Assembly (NCBI GenBank): GCA_037974665.1
Contig: CM075777.1
Span: 9,075,001 to 9,139,000 of the forward strand
Direction of reading: 5' to 3'
From: Ehretia macrophylla
Lineage: Eukaryota > Streptophyta > Magnoliopsida > Boraginales > Ehretiaceae
Length of the DNA stretch: 64,000 nt
Shown here: positions 11,601 through 22,085 of the stretch, in pieces
Layout of the letters: every line of letters starts with the position of its first letter
Numbering within the stretch: position 1 is the stretch's first letter
Notes under the pieces: model-generated
What the model was told of the DNA's origin: nothing
Seen by the model: only the letters and a program-made list of their open reading frames with translations
Databases searched by the model: none
Program-made: the position numbers and the translations under genes

Positions 11601-11987
11601 AGTAAATGCCCTAAATAGGCTCCATCGTTTGTTCAATTTAACAATTTAGTCTTCAACATTTCAAAATAAACATTTTAGTCTTTAATGTTTAAGACTCAGG
11701 ATAATACTACTCTGAAATCACATTTCCGTTTAAATTTTAATGTCTTTAGCATGTGAGAAACACACGGTTTTTTTTATTTTTTGCTAATTTTGCTCATAAG
11801 ATAATTATAATATACTAAACGGAGTGATTCTCATGGGTTAAAGATGTTAAAATTTAGATAAAATTATAACTTAAGAGTAACGGTGTCTTGAATGTTAAAT
11901 GTTAAAAATTAAAATATTTATTTTAAAATGTTAAAGGTTAAATTGTCAAATTAAACAACCGTTAAGAACTATTTAAGATATTTATTC
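11601..11987. mobile_element. Mutator-like MITE, about 100-bp inverted termini, 10-bp target duplication
   Basis: TAATTTTTTG occurs immediately outside both ends (11591-11600 and 11988-11997). Roughly the first 100 bp ('agtaaatgccctaaatag...', 'tttaacaatttagtctt', 'aaaataaacattttag') match the reverse complement of the last 100 bp with scattered mismatches. The interior is AT-rich and non-coding. Long inverted termini and a 9-10 bp duplication fit non-autonomous Mutator-like elements. It lies about 2 kb upstream of the ARGOS-type coding sequence. Confidence 0.7.
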
Positions 11988-11997
11988 TAATTTTTTG

Positions 11998-12677
11998 TCA
12001 AGAAACTGCGAAGAGAGAGAGAGGTTGAGATTGCTGTGGGTGAAAGAAAAGAGCAAGGAATCGTCCAGGGGAGAAGAACTGGCGTTGGGGAACACCCTTA
12101 GTTTTCCAAAAGACACATCAACTTGCATGTCAGCTGGGTCCACTCTCTTTGAGGAATTCACTGAATCCAACCTTCTCTCTCTCTCTCTCTCTCGTCTGGT
12201 CTCCACACACACATGCATTTATTAACCTCAAAAAACAAACAAATACAAAGTACACTGCAACAACTTCATCAAAAAAATCCAAAATCTTCCCAAGTAAGGT
12301 AAAATGTCATAACAATATAATCTAATATATCAAAGCCGTTTCGAAAGTGTCATAAAGCATTCAAAACCAAGAAAAAAAGAAAAGAAAAGAAAAAAAAAAC
12401 GAAGCTTCTTCTTTCTTCTTTTATTGTATACATTGGCTTTTCACCTTCTTCATTCTTTCTTTCTTCATAGCCAGCACAAAAGAAAGAAGACTCAAGTGTA
12501 TGCAAATATTGTGTACTTGTTTATTATATGTGTGTGTATGTCAAGAATCAGATTTTTAAAGTGAAAAACAAGAAGGCAAGATTTGGTTTTCTTTGGTGCA
12601 CCATTTTGAGATATTGTCTGCATACTCACCCACCATCTTCAAAGCCTGCAACAACTCTATCTTCATCATCATCATAG
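11998..12677 (+). promoter_or_regulatory. Probable promoter and 5'-UTR exon of the ARGOS-type gene
   Basis: The stretch contains a pyrimidine-rich (CT)n tract at about 12172-12194 and, from about 12400, a long CT/A-rich leader-like sequence. It ends in 'catcatcatcatag|gtatat', a good splice donor at 12678. No TATA box stands out enough to fix a transcription start. Short ORFs on both strands here (for example 11995-12225) look like chance. Confidence 0.4.
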
Positions 12678-13570
12678 GTATATACATATACAATCTTTAT
12701 CTTTCCTACTGGTGCATCTCATACTTAAGATTTTTTAGCTGTGTTCTTGTTTGTTTCTTGATAGAAATTTAGATATCATATTCTTTCGTGTCCCGAATTG
12801 GTGGTAGGATACATGATTTGTGAGTGATTTATTAGTTGGTATTGTGAGAGCCTGAAATTCTGGGCCCGAAACGGGACATATTCTCTTTTTTGTTTCCTTT
12901 TCATTCGTCTCTCTCAATCTTGATAGAAATTTTTCCTGTGATTGAACTTGGTTCATCGTTCACTGACATTGCTGCTAACTTTTTTAATATTGGCTTATAT
13001 AATTGATCGATTCAAATGACTAACGTGTTGCTTTTTGTGAATTGTGCTTGTTAACCTTTGCAATTATCTATCATTAATTAGTCTTTTGTTTGTTTTTAAT
13101 TGGAATTCATCATGTTCAAGCATTGATTCTTGGATTTGATTTTAGTTTTTCTTCTTAATTGGATTTGATCTAACGCCTGTTAAATGGCCCTGAATTTTGA
13201 TGGCAGTTGTATTTCCCTCTGCAAGTTTGTGCAATTAGCTGATAATTTCCAAGTGAGATAAAAGATCCATTTGTTTGATTCGCGATTTAATTTCCAAGTG
13301 AAACGAGAAGGTTCAACTTTGAAAACTTCGGTTCGAGGATATAATTGATCAAGCAATTGGAAAGGATACAGTTTTTGAACTTTCCAGCCTGAGAACATAA
13401 TTGAGATCTAACAGAGTCTTCTGGAGCCGTTTAGTTTAGCAAATACTGCGCGTTTGCACGTGTTGCAGAATAATTGTAGTCTGCTTCAACTTGGAGGGTA
13501 GGCATCATTCAAGTTCTCTGTAAGGTATTGAAGAAGTTGAAGTTGAAGTTGAAAGTGTTGAGCTTTTCAG
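12678..13570 (+). other. Probable 5'-UTR intron of the ARGOS-type gene
   Basis: Donor 'ATAG|GTATAT' at 12678 and acceptor 'gagcttttcag|GATC' ending at 13570 define an 893-bp T-rich intron just before the start codon at 13596. The interior has plant intron composition and many stops in all frames. This is inferred from signals only; a second small intron or an alternative donor near 13500 ('gggtaggc') cannot be excluded. Confidence 0.45.
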
Positions 13571-13595
13571 GATCTCTGCAAAAATTGTGGTTTTA

Positions 13596-13997
13596 ATGAC
13601 TGTTGAACGGCCTGAGGGAGAATTGAAATCATCCAAAGGTATAATTGCTCTGCAAGATCAGTATTTTAACCGAATTATGGATGTTAGAAGGACGAAAAAT
13701 CCTGCGCCTATTTCGAAACTGAGAGTTAGTCCTCCAGTTGTTGAAGGAAAGATTCGTCGAACTTTCTCACAAGGGCATGGCAAGAGAATGTTATCTGCAA
13801 CAACCTATTTCAGCCTGGAATCTTTGCTTCTACTCATTTGTCTCACAGCATCACTGCTCATTCTACCGCTGATACTGCCGCCATTGCCGCCCCCGCCTTT
13901 CATGCTGCTCTTGCTTCCGATTTGCATCCTGGCAGTTCTAATGATCTTGGCTTTTACACCTTCGAATGCCCGGGATGTGACTTATAAATGTATGTAA
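13596..13997 (+). CDS. ARGOS/ORGAN SIZE RELATED family membrane protein
   Basis: A 133-residue protein. The ATG at 13596 is chosen because the frame upstream offers only a GTG. Residues 1-70 are polar and variable. Residues about 73-92 form a hydrophobic helix (SLESLLLLICLTASLLIL), followed by the family hallmark LPPLPPPP (94-101) and a second hydrophobic helix (about 102-121), then a short polar tail. This two-helix hairpin around a proline turn defines the ARGOS/ARL/OSR family. Known members sit in the endoplasmic reticulum membrane, promote organ growth and dampen ethylene signalling. A single coding exon is usual for the family. I cannot tell ARGOS from ARL or OSR paralogues. It converges with the SKIP35-type gene. 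Confidence 0.9.
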   Translation: MTVERPEGELKSSKGIIALQDQYFNRIMDVRRTKNPAPISKLRVSPPVVEGKIRRTFSQGHGKRMLSATTYFSLESLLLLICLTASLLILPLILPPLPPPPFMLLLLPICILAVLMILAFTPSNARDVTYKCM

Positions 13998-14233
13998 AAT
14001 GGTGTTTCAAAATATAAAATGGTTCTTTTATTTCTTATTCATTCAGCTAAACCACAAATGTTATAAACCTAGTACACAACATTTGCTAGTTGGTTGTGAA
14101 GTTGAGATACCTTGTTGCTCTTATACAATTGTAAGTCTTCAGTAAGTAGTTAAGGAAAGCCCCTTGTGTCTGTGTCTCTCCATCATCTCACTGGAGATGA
14201 AGAAATAAGTATGAATCTATATGCAGAAAAGTC

Positions 14234-14239
14234 AATAAA
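14234..14239 (+). terminator. Candidate poly(A) signal AATAAA for the ARGOS-type gene
   Basis: AATAAA lies about 240 bases after the stop codon, a normal plant 3'-UTR length, with T-rich sequence around it. Plant poly(A) signals are loose, so this is only the best candidate. Confidence 0.4.
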
Positions 14240-14259
14240 AGTACAGCAAGTTTTGGAAT

Positions 14260-15330
14260 TTAACCATATACACCTTCAAAGGGCTTGGGGGGGACTAGTA
14301 TAAATAGTAAGATATTGTCACGGACAACAATTTCTCTATACCTTTCTCTATACCTACGCACTGCGTTCAGCACGTGACAATATGCTCTATTTATGTTTAT
14401 TGCTATTGTCTCCTATCCTTTTTGCTCTCCCCCTTTCAATTTTCAGATCATATGATCCTTTGCTAAGGTAACTGACCACTGCCACTAACTAACTAATATA
14501 GTGGGAGCAAATTGTTGTCCACCTTAAAGTGGGGATGAACCTCTTCTTTTTTCGACATATCGCTTAGCCTCATTCATTGTCGACGCTAGAACGCTCAATT
14601 GATGAACTATAAAGCATTAAAATGTGATTATTCTATGAGTAGCTTAGTGAAAGGTTACATCACAGGCAATTAAGAAATCAGTATTCGAACATCATTAGAG
14701 TGGAGGAGATGAGATAAAGGTGGGGGATGAGAAAACAAAAACAGAAACAAAATGTGGCCGTTCTAGGCAAACTTGGCCGTTTCTTCACCCCAACTTTACT
14801 ACTAAGCAGGCCTTAACTGGTGATCCCATCCAAGCTGAGAACTTCAACAATGAAGCTTTCCATCATCTTACTGGCTGGACTTTAATGAGGTTATTCAAAG
14901 CATGAATCAGCTACCAGCGCGCAAGCGAGTATGTGAGGCGCGCCACAGATTATTAAAACAAAAGATGGTGCAATAAACATAAACTGTCTAAACTAAGCAA
15001 TATACAAGTCCATCACATTACCAGCATCCATATGTATCTTCTCTTTTTACATAATCTGGACATGCATATAAAAGTTTGCCTTCAACTACCTACATTACTT
15101 TTTCTTTTCCTTTCCCTTTTTCTTTGGGATGGGCTGTTGGGGAAAAGGATAAAATAACTACCACTTCATGATAAGAAAATTGACAAACCTCAAGAGGATT
15201 TTGTCCCCTTGAACCAGATTTTTGTTATTATTATCTGTGAGATGTCAAAGAGCGCGAACGGATGATGTGACAAGATAAAAGGACCAAAAAGATGGATGCA
15301 ATATCCAAAAATCTAAAAGATACTATCTCG
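14260..15330. other. Spacer between the two convergent genes
   Basis: No ORF with family resemblance. The part next to 15331 should include the 3' UTR of the minus-strand SKIP35-type gene. A 'tttctctatacc' doublet at about 14330-14352 and a GC-rich 'gcgcgcaagcg...ggcgcgcc' patch at about 14918-14943 are the only local oddities. Confidence 0.4.
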
Positions 15331-16137
15331 CTAAGCAATTCTTGGTGCTTTCAGCAAAAAAGGAAAAAGATGATGTTCCAAAACGGCAAGTAACTCTCTT
15401 CCCTGGCTTGCCTCTTCCATTGTCACACCACCAAGCCTTCTTGCTGCTTCCACCAGCTGGCCCCTGAGCCGTTGTGATAACAAGCAGCCTCCTGCCCTGA
15501 CACATTCCCTATACAATGGCAGATAGGCTATAGCCACTCTCAAGGAGGCTGGAAGATCCCTTAAGCAGATAGGTGATTCACCCCATTTCAAAATACGGAC
15601 AAGGTTCAAGTAGTGTTCTTGTCCTTGCCTCAATCCATCCGAGAATGCTGCTTCTGACCAATGCTCCCGAAGAAAAGCCTGAAGCTCAGGAGCAGCAGCT
15701 TCATCATCAGACCTAGCAATGCTGTCAGCAACAGCATATGTAGCAGCAGGATCACCAAGGAAGTCTGAACGAAGGAGAAATGCTACACCTTCAAGAGAGC
15801 CACCACTGCGTTCACCAGCAGCCTTGAGAACCTCGATGCTGAGGGCAGCCAGGACATGCTGAGGAACGTGAGGTAAGAGATATGCAGCAATGTCCACTTG
15901 ACTGCTGGAGGTAGCAGCTGTTAGCGCCAGACAAAGTTCCATATCTCTGCAGCCTCTCTTAACAAACCACTGAACGACCTGCATGCGTCCTCTTTCAGCT
16001 GCTCTCATCAAAGGACCCAAGAAAGCCATCGCATTTCCCTCTTCTACTAGGCATTCCATTGTGCCAATTTTACCATAGTGTGATGCAAATCCCAAAGCCA
16101 AGTCAACATCAACATCCAAACTGTTTCGCTGAGCAAT
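15331..16137 (-). CDS. SKIP35: SKIP35 exon 3 and stop
   Basis: The acceptor 'ggatctttatag' ends at 16138; exon 3 opens ATT-GCT-CAG-CGA (IAQRNSLDVDVDLALGFASHYGKIGT) and runs 268 codons to the stop at 15331-15333. Helix-pair repeats continue to about residue 560; the C-terminus ends KAPRIA. Confidence 0.85.
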   Translation of the reverse strand: MAQRNSLDVDVDLALGFASHYGKIGTMECLVEEGNAMAFLGPLMRAAERGRMQVVQWFVKRGCRDMELCLALTAATSSSQVDIAAYLLPHVPQHVLAALSIEVLKAAGERSGGSLEGVAFLLRSDFLGDPAATYAVADSIARSDDEAAAPELQAFLREHWSEAAFSDGLRQGQEHYLNLVRILKWGESPICLRDLPASLRVAIAYLPLYRECVRAGGCLLSQRLRGQLVEAARRLGGVTMEEASQGRELLAVLEHHLFPFLLKAPRIA

Positions 16138-19100
16138 CTATAAAGATCCAAAAACCCCAAACAAAAATTTGAGTTAAGAACCACAGAACAATAAAACCAT
16201 GCAAACAGCACAACGCATTGCCAATAAATTAACACTACGTGTCAGATGATCAAGAGCTAGCTCAAAAGCTGGACTTCAAGGCAGTAAAGAGTAACGCCAA
16301 GGTTCAGTTGCACAGTTAATATGAAAAATAAAAAGATGGCCAAAATATGCACGCAGTATCATAATCTCAAATCAGAAACAATTAATAATTAAAGGGAAAA
16401 GAATTTGAGGACAATCATAATTTGGCACTTAAATAATTTCATCTCCAAAGTACATCCCAAACAAGGGCCCACATCAGTGAAATTGATCATATCTACTACT
16501 GAAAGTAAGAAAATATAAAAGCATGACAGGAGACTTAAAACTTCTGTTCTCAGATTATTAGCAGAGAGTCAGATAGCAGTTCCTCCTCTCAAGATCAATT
16601 ATGTTTGCTTGAAATTCAGTTCACTTCAAGTGAAAAAAAAAAAAAAAAAAAAAAAATTCAATTATTTGTCCACTCCCCCCAACCTACCCCACGCAAACAC
16701 CGACAAAAATTGCTGATATGCAACTAGGACCACATTAGCATTGCTTTTCCCCCAATTTGACAGTATAGTCCAATCAGCTCCACTGCAACAATCAAGCATC
16801 AACCAAGCTAGATCCATTTCATTACACGGCAGATCATGTTACGGCTCTTTTAACACTGAGCCAAACTTGCAGGGAAATTACGAAGTATGGTTATATTTGC
16901 TTCTCTTATCTTTCTTTTCTTTTGTTTTGGTTGAAGGGGTAAGTAAAAGCATTTAATTACCATTGTAATGGCCACTAGAGGGAAATCCTTGTATATAAGT
17001 TGCATCAATATGTGAAGTGGTTTCTTCAGGTCCTGCTCCTAATATATTTTATATGATCTTAACCTAACATCTACAATCACCTGGACTGGAGAAAGGTGCA
17101 ATACTATAAAGGCCAACTATTAGTGTACTAAGACTATCATCGATATCAACACTAGAGAGAGGAAAAGGGGGCTACTGCTGTTGAAATGGGACAAGTGTAT
17201 CCATTAGCAAAGAACTTACTCAAGGATGCTGAAACAAATTTTACCAACAAGATATTAAAGCAACTTATAAACATATTCACACCAAAAGCTACAAATGAGA
17301 ACTAAAGTTTGGATTACTGGGTAAGTTTGACATAACATTGAATCAACAAGAAGGATCCATGTTATTGACTACCAGGAATGGAAATAGCATGATTCAGAGG
17401 TTCAGATTCATAATACCTGCAACAGAATGCGAACAAGTTCTGTGCTGCCAAAACGCGAGGCTTCAAGAAAACATTGGTTAACATTGTCTGCACCACCTTC
17501 AACCAACATGCCCAGCAATCCTTGGATTGCAGTTGCTGATATACCTGATGCCCAACCAGGGTCAAAAGAACTGGAGAAGAGTGTGAGAGGGAAGCATGCT
17601 GCATCAAAAGCTTCTGTAAAGTCCTTTCCTGTAAGATTATTGCCAGCAAGATCCAGGAATGTCTTGAAAGCTGACAACTGTAGCTGAATCTGAGCAGCTG
17701 AGTTGTGACCGACTTTATCCCTGTTTCCTTGGCAGCGAGAGTGGAATCCTATACATTTAAGAGCCCACTCAGTGAACTTCTGGACTTTGGCAGCAGCTTC
17801 TGCCTTCAAAACCTCATCTCCATTGCATTCCTGCAGCCGCTCATGCAACCTGCTTAGATAAAAGTAAATGAGTTTCCAGGCATGATTCATGCTTTAAATT
17901 GCGGATTTAAAGACGAAAGCAATAAAAGGCATATATGACTGAAGTATGACAAGTAATAAACAAATACATCAACAAATACTGTCGTTATCAGCAGTAAGGT
18001 CCTATAAGTTGAACAAGAAATTTAGTAAGGCAAAACCCTCCACATAAAAGCCCCATACCATCCGATGCAAGCATCCACATCTGTTGACAAAAATTTTTAG
18101 TGAAAAAATTGTCTGACATAGCTTAACAACAAAACTAGAAAATCAATCCAAATGCTCATAGCTTAACAACAAAACTAGAAAATAAATCCAAATGCTCGTG
18201 CTTTTAAGACACAGACACAAGGGCACTGCCACTAGTACTGTAATCAAAGGAATGAGCAAAATCACTCTACTTCAGTTTATGTGACATTTGATAAATTGAT
18301 CAGAAAGCACAATCTGCTTTCTCCCTAAATACATCTAGAGTATGCTAGTTGAAATCTACCACCAGAAATCCTAAAATCAACTTCACCGAACTAATGCAAT
18401 CTCAATTTCAACCTGAAGATTCCAAAACACAATCGCAGATACTGTTGATCTTAGTTAGAAGCCAAACAATCTTAAAACTAGATATAATCACGAAAAGAGA
18501 AACATGTGCCTGCAAGTTGAATACAGTGAGTTCTTTTCTTTCATCATCTAAAACAGAAACAGATTCTTGCCAGTTGGATAGAGGAACTACTAAATTATCC
18601 TTTAGACTCTTGCTGCGTTCTCTGCTTCTGAAGTGGCATCACAACAAAGCGAGATGACTGCGTCCTGTTTCTGTTACTAAATAGGGAAGTCTTAGGTGCA
18701 TCAACTATGATAAGTTTGCAAGGCCCATTCTTTACTGACCTTTTTTTTTTTTTTTTTTTTAATAAATCCGTGAATATCCGAGCGACTAAACCTCCAGTGG
18801 CCCTGAAGTTAACGGCCGGATAATCCTCCAGTGGCCTGAGGGGACTCGAACTGGTGACCTTTGGGTACACCCCAGGATCTTTACAGACCTCTTTAATGAA
18901 AGTGTGTATCATCAAATAGGGAAGATAAATAAATTTTACCTTTGTGCCATTACGGTTACAGTATCTGAAAGGGTAGTAGTCCGGCTCTGGCACGCAGAAA
19001 CACAAGAAGCAAGAAAGGAAGTCCTCAGCGCAGCTCGAGTGAAGTCATAAGCACCATTAGCAATTATCTTCTTAATCAGTCCCGTTATCCCTTGCAACTC

Positions 19101-19625
19101 CTGCTGGGTACACAGAAACCAAATTGAATCCAAAGAAATGCATAACGCATCATTAAGAGTCAGAGGATCTGCGAATGAGATCAGACTCTCAGCCAGCTCC
19201 CAATCTTGGGAACTTACAGCACCCTGAAACAACCGTCCCCACTCGATCCTCTCTTGTCTACTGAGCTTCTTCTCTTTCCCAGCTTTCTCACTTTTCCCGT
19301 CCTCAGGATAAGACGCATCCAATCTAGACTTAAGCTTCTTAGCTCCACAACTAAAACCGTCACCACCTCCTTCGAACCCTTCAACCGATTTATTAAACTC
19401 CTTTGTCACAAGCGGCACTTCCCTCGAAAACACAACATTTGCATCATTGCTTCCCCCACCCTTATCTGAGGTAAGAACTACAATCTCACTATTCGAACTT
19501 GAAATTTCAGTCTCAATGCTTTCCATTTCGATTTCAGAACACTGAGGCTCGTCTCTATTAATCTCATTATTCTCCATGCTACTTAGCCCTTCGGTTTCTA
19601 CAACAATAAAATTCTCATCTTCCAT
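15331..19625 (-). CDS. SKIP35: SKIP35-type ankyrin-repeat protein, three exons
   Basis: The spliced reading frame is 641 codons: exon 1 19625-18940, exon 2 17849-17417, exon 3 16137-15331. All junctions are GT-AG and keep frame (phase 2, then phase 0). The product matches plant SKIP35 (SKP1-interacting partner, about 600 residues): acidic, Ser/Glu-rich N-terminus (1-80), the SCGAKKLKSRL block (about 92-102), LSRQERIEWGRLFQGAVSS (121-139), a helical core with GAYDFTRAALRTSFLASCVSACQSRT, then ankyrin-like helix pairs in exons 2-3 (LLGMLVEGGADNVNQCFLEA; TMECLVEEGNAMAFLGPLMRAAERG). SKIP35 was named for binding SKP1-like subunits of SCF ubiquitin ligases; it has no F-box itself and its biochemical role is unclear. 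Every exon is intact, so the gene looks functional. The name rests on recalled motifs, not on an alignment. Confidence 0.85.
16138..17416 (-). other. SKIP35 intron 2
   Basis: 1,279 bp, GT-AG. It carries a 24-base A-run on the plus strand (16633-16656). No nested gene is recognised. Confidence 0.75.
17417..17849 (-). CDS. SKIP35: SKIP35 exon 2
   Basis: The acceptor 'tctaagcag' ends at 17850; coding resumes with G-TTG-CAT-GAG (LHERLQECNGDEVLKAEA) and ends CTG-TTG-CAG at 17417 before the donor GTATTA. It encodes the start of the ankyrin-like repeats (LLGMLVEGGADNVNQ). Confidence 0.85.
18118..18197. repeat. 40-bp tandem duplication in SKIP35 intron 1
   Basis: 'agcttaacaacaaaactag' begins at 18120 and again at 18160. 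The units end in 'aatccaaatgctc' and differ at only one or two positions. Confidence 0.8.
18741..18877 (-). mobile_element. tRNA-type SINE-like insertion in SKIP35 intron 1
   Basis: Read on the minus strand, the element has a box-B-like AGTTCGAGTCC (complement of 18842-18852) in its 5' part, a GC-rich body with a doubled 'CAGGCCACTGGAGG'-type motif, and a 20-base A tail (plus-strand T-run 18741-18760). It is bounded by TCTTTACTGACC (18729-18740) and TCTTTACAGACC (18878-18889), a 12-bp target duplication with one mismatch. A tail plus matching flanks is the mark of LINE-assisted retroposition. The box A is unclear, so it may be 5'-truncated. It has the same sense as the host gene. Confidence 0.65.
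18940..19625 (-). CDS. SKIP35: SKIP35 exon 1 (codons 1-229)
   Basis: Starts with ATG at 19625-19623 (MEDENFIVV) and ends ...GTAATGGCACAAAG with the donor GTAAAA at 18939. The last codon is split AG|G and restored to Arg by exon 2. Confidence 0.85.
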
Positions 19626-20949
19626 CTTATATCCTAACCCAAGTTAGCACCTAAAGCTACTATTATCCAAAGCAAAACACTCAATTCTTCCAAACACCAC
19701 ACAGATACATACCACCAAAAAAGCCTAAAACCACATCACTTTTATAGCACAAAATTAAACTTTCACCTAAAAAGATTCAAAAATACACAACATACCCAAA
19801 TTTTCATCTCCTTTATTCTACACCCTTCAACCAACAAAAAGAAAATTAACAAAAGAGCCCCAAAATCAAACCTTTGTTTATCCAAATATGAAGAAATGGA
19901 AGGATCAAAGAGAAATGAGCAAAAAAGAACACAATCAGAGAAAAGGGTCTGATAAAAATGTCCTCTTTTGCTCTTTTTTTAACCAACAAAGGCTTCAAGC
20001 AACAAGCTTTGACATCATCAGTAAACCTTAAAACCCCTTTTCACCTCCACAGGATCAAAATCCCAACAGAAAATGAACGGCGTGGATCCACTGATAAAAT
20101 CCCTACAGAAGACGAACATCACACAACCCATATAATTAAAATCATCAGCCCCAGAAAACAAAAATAATTACAAATAGTGAGTGAAAATATAAAAAAAAAG
20201 TAAAGAGAAAAACATTAAATGAAATATACAAAACCAAAAGAAAATATAATACCTAAGGAATCATCATGCAACATAGAAATGAAAATCAGAGCAAAAATGG
20301 AAACAAAAATGAGAGAGAGAGAGAGAGAGAATAAAAGAGAAGGGAAAGGTCCCTCTGCCTCTTGGTTTGGCTGTTGGATGGTCCTTATTTTGGACTCTTT
20401 TAGTACTACATTTTATTTTTATTTATTTATGGTTTGCTAAATTTTATCTATTTTTGAAATTTATATTTCTTTTTATGTTTCAGGCTTTTTTTACTTAAAT
20501 CTTTTTGTTTCTTCCCTTTTTTTTGTGCTTGCTAAATTTTTACAATATTTTTGTTTCTTACTGTTAGGTTTACTAAATTATTACAACTTCTTTTTTTTTT
20601 TAACTCTTTTTTGTTCCATTGTGTTTCTTATGAATAAAGGAAGAGACTAGAGAAGATAATTAAAGAGAAAATTGCTCCAAGTACACGGACTTTTAAAATG
20701 CGAAATTATATATTTTTATATTATATATTTTTATTACTATATTTTCGTAAAGAAAAAGAAAAAGTTTGACCGTGTGTTTAAATATATATTTTTAAGAATA
20801 CAGAAGGAAGGAAAGAATGAGAGAATCTTTTTTTTTGGATTTATTTATTATTTGTTTTCTCTTTTGTTAGAGAATCATGATCATATCTGTATGTTTTATA
20901 GTACCATTTGATTTTATTTCTGATTCCTTTTCTTTGTTGAAAGTGTAAC
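19626..20949 (-). promoter_or_regulatory. 5' UTR and promoter region of the SKIP35-type gene
   Basis: Upstream of the ATG the minus strand shows a (CT)n tract (complement of 20311-20330), common in plant 5' UTRs, and AT-rich sequence beyond 20400. A 5'-UTR intron is possible but cannot be fixed. From about 20440 to 20949 there are T-runs and chance ORFs only. Confidence 0.4.
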
Positions 20950-21417
20950 TGTTGAAGTCGGAATCTCAACATTGAGGTTAAAAAGTTATTCCTGTCGAGT
21001 TAGATTTTTAGGTTGGCTTTTCGAGTTAAATTTTTGGGTCGGTTATCTGACCTGTACAAAGAAAATGAAGGAAAAGGCAGGGTAACGATCCGAATTTTCT
21101 CATCGAGCGTGCGAATAATTAGTATGTCCGAACTGACGAAGTAGTTGAGAGCATTTAATGAGCAACTACCTCATAAATAAAGGGGTAAAACTCTATTTAT
21201 ACTAAATTCGAACCTGACAGCATTTAATGCGGTGTAACTTTATGTCTCATCAAGACTTTATGTCCCATCAAGGCAGTTGGCACTGAGGTCTCAGAGGTCG
21301 GGGTGAGGTCGGATCAGCATCCAGGTTATGCATTAGTTGAATATACTAGTCTTGGCTCGGATTAGCCCGCCTCAGCTCGGCGTGGATATCTTACCTCAGC
21401 TCGGGACCCCCTTGTCA
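20950..21417 (-). repeat. Left LTR of the TRIM-like element (3' LTR)
   Basis: 468 bp. By eye it differs from the right copy at well over 10 percent of positions, including many C/T and G/A differences, so the insertion is old. Confidence 0.75.
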
Positions 21418-21605
21418 ATCCTCCCTCCCAAGTCAAGATCGAGAGGGTAAGATCTAGATTTAAGAGTTGTTCCCGAGCTAGAGGTGCTCGACCCTGGCAG
21501 AATAAAGATGGCCACGTTAGCGGTGTATACACTTCAGATGGCTGACATATCACCTGACAGTTATGACAAGACACGACGTTTAGGATTCCCGAGACAGCGC
21601 CAAAC

Positions 21606-22080
21606 TGTCGAGGTCGGAATCTCGACGTTGATGTTAGAAAGCTACTCCTACCGAGCTGGATTTCTAGGTCGGCTCATCGAGCTAGATTTTCGGGTCGGCT
21701 ACCTGACCTGCACAAGGAAAAGGAAGGAAAAGGCGGGGTGACGACCCAAATTTTCCCCTCGGGCGTGAGAATGATTAGTATCTCCGAGCTAGCGAAGTAG
21801 TTGAGAGCATTTAATGAACAGTTACCTCAGAAATAAAGGGGTGAAACTCTATTTATACTAAATTTGGACATGTCAGCATTTAATACGGTGCAACTTTATG
21901 TCCCATCAAGACTTTATATCCCATCAGGGCAGCTGGCACTGAGGTCGGAGTTCTCGAGGTCGGGGTGAGGTTAGATAAGCATCCAGGTTGGGTATTAGTT
22001 GAATATGCTAGTCTTGGCTCGAATTAGCCCGTCTCAGCTCAGCGTGGGTATCTTATCTCAGCTCGGAACTCCCCTCGTCA
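21606..22080 (-). repeat. Right LTR of the TRIM-like element (5' LTR)
   Basis: 475 bp, aligned to the left copy along its whole length. The primer-site-like sequence lies just to its left (about 21585-21605). Confidence 0.75.
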
Positions 22081-22085
22081 ATAAC

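Larger units (their letters stand above)
17850..18939 (-). other. SKIP35 intron 1
   Basis: 1,090 bp, GT-AG. It contains a 40-bp tandem duplication (18118-18197) and a SINE-like insertion (18741-18877), both annotated separately. Confidence 0.75.
20950..22080 (-). mobile_element. TRIM-like miniature LTR retrotransposon
   Basis: Two diverged direct repeats, 20950-21417 (468 bp) and 21606-22080 (475 bp), begin TGTTGAAG/TGTCGAGG and end TGTCA/CGTCA on the plus strand. They flank only 188 bp. In minus orientation the LTR reads TGAC...CA. Next to the right LTR is 'TTTGGCGCTGTCTCGGGAA', resembling a tRNA-Asp primer site; next to the left LTR is the purine tract 'GGGAGGGAGGA'. The outer flanks GTAAC (20945-20949) and ATAAC (22081-22085) look like a decayed 5-bp target duplication. 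The interior has no coding capacity. Each LTR contains 'ggggt(g/a)aaactctatttatac', a TATA-like stretch on the plus strand. Confidence 0.8.

Noticed and set aside
13587..13595. Upstream start of the ARGOS-type ORF at 13587
   Set aside because: The codon is GTG. The first ATG is at 13596 and gives the expected N-terminus.
16047..16235. Minus-strand ORF overlapping SKIP35 exon 3 and intron 2
   Set aside because: It is a shifted-frame shadow across the splice acceptor at 16138; the exon frame gives the conserved protein.
17427..17687. Plus-strand ORF opposite SKIP35 exon 2
   Set aside because: Antisense shadow of a conserved exon with no resemblance of its own.
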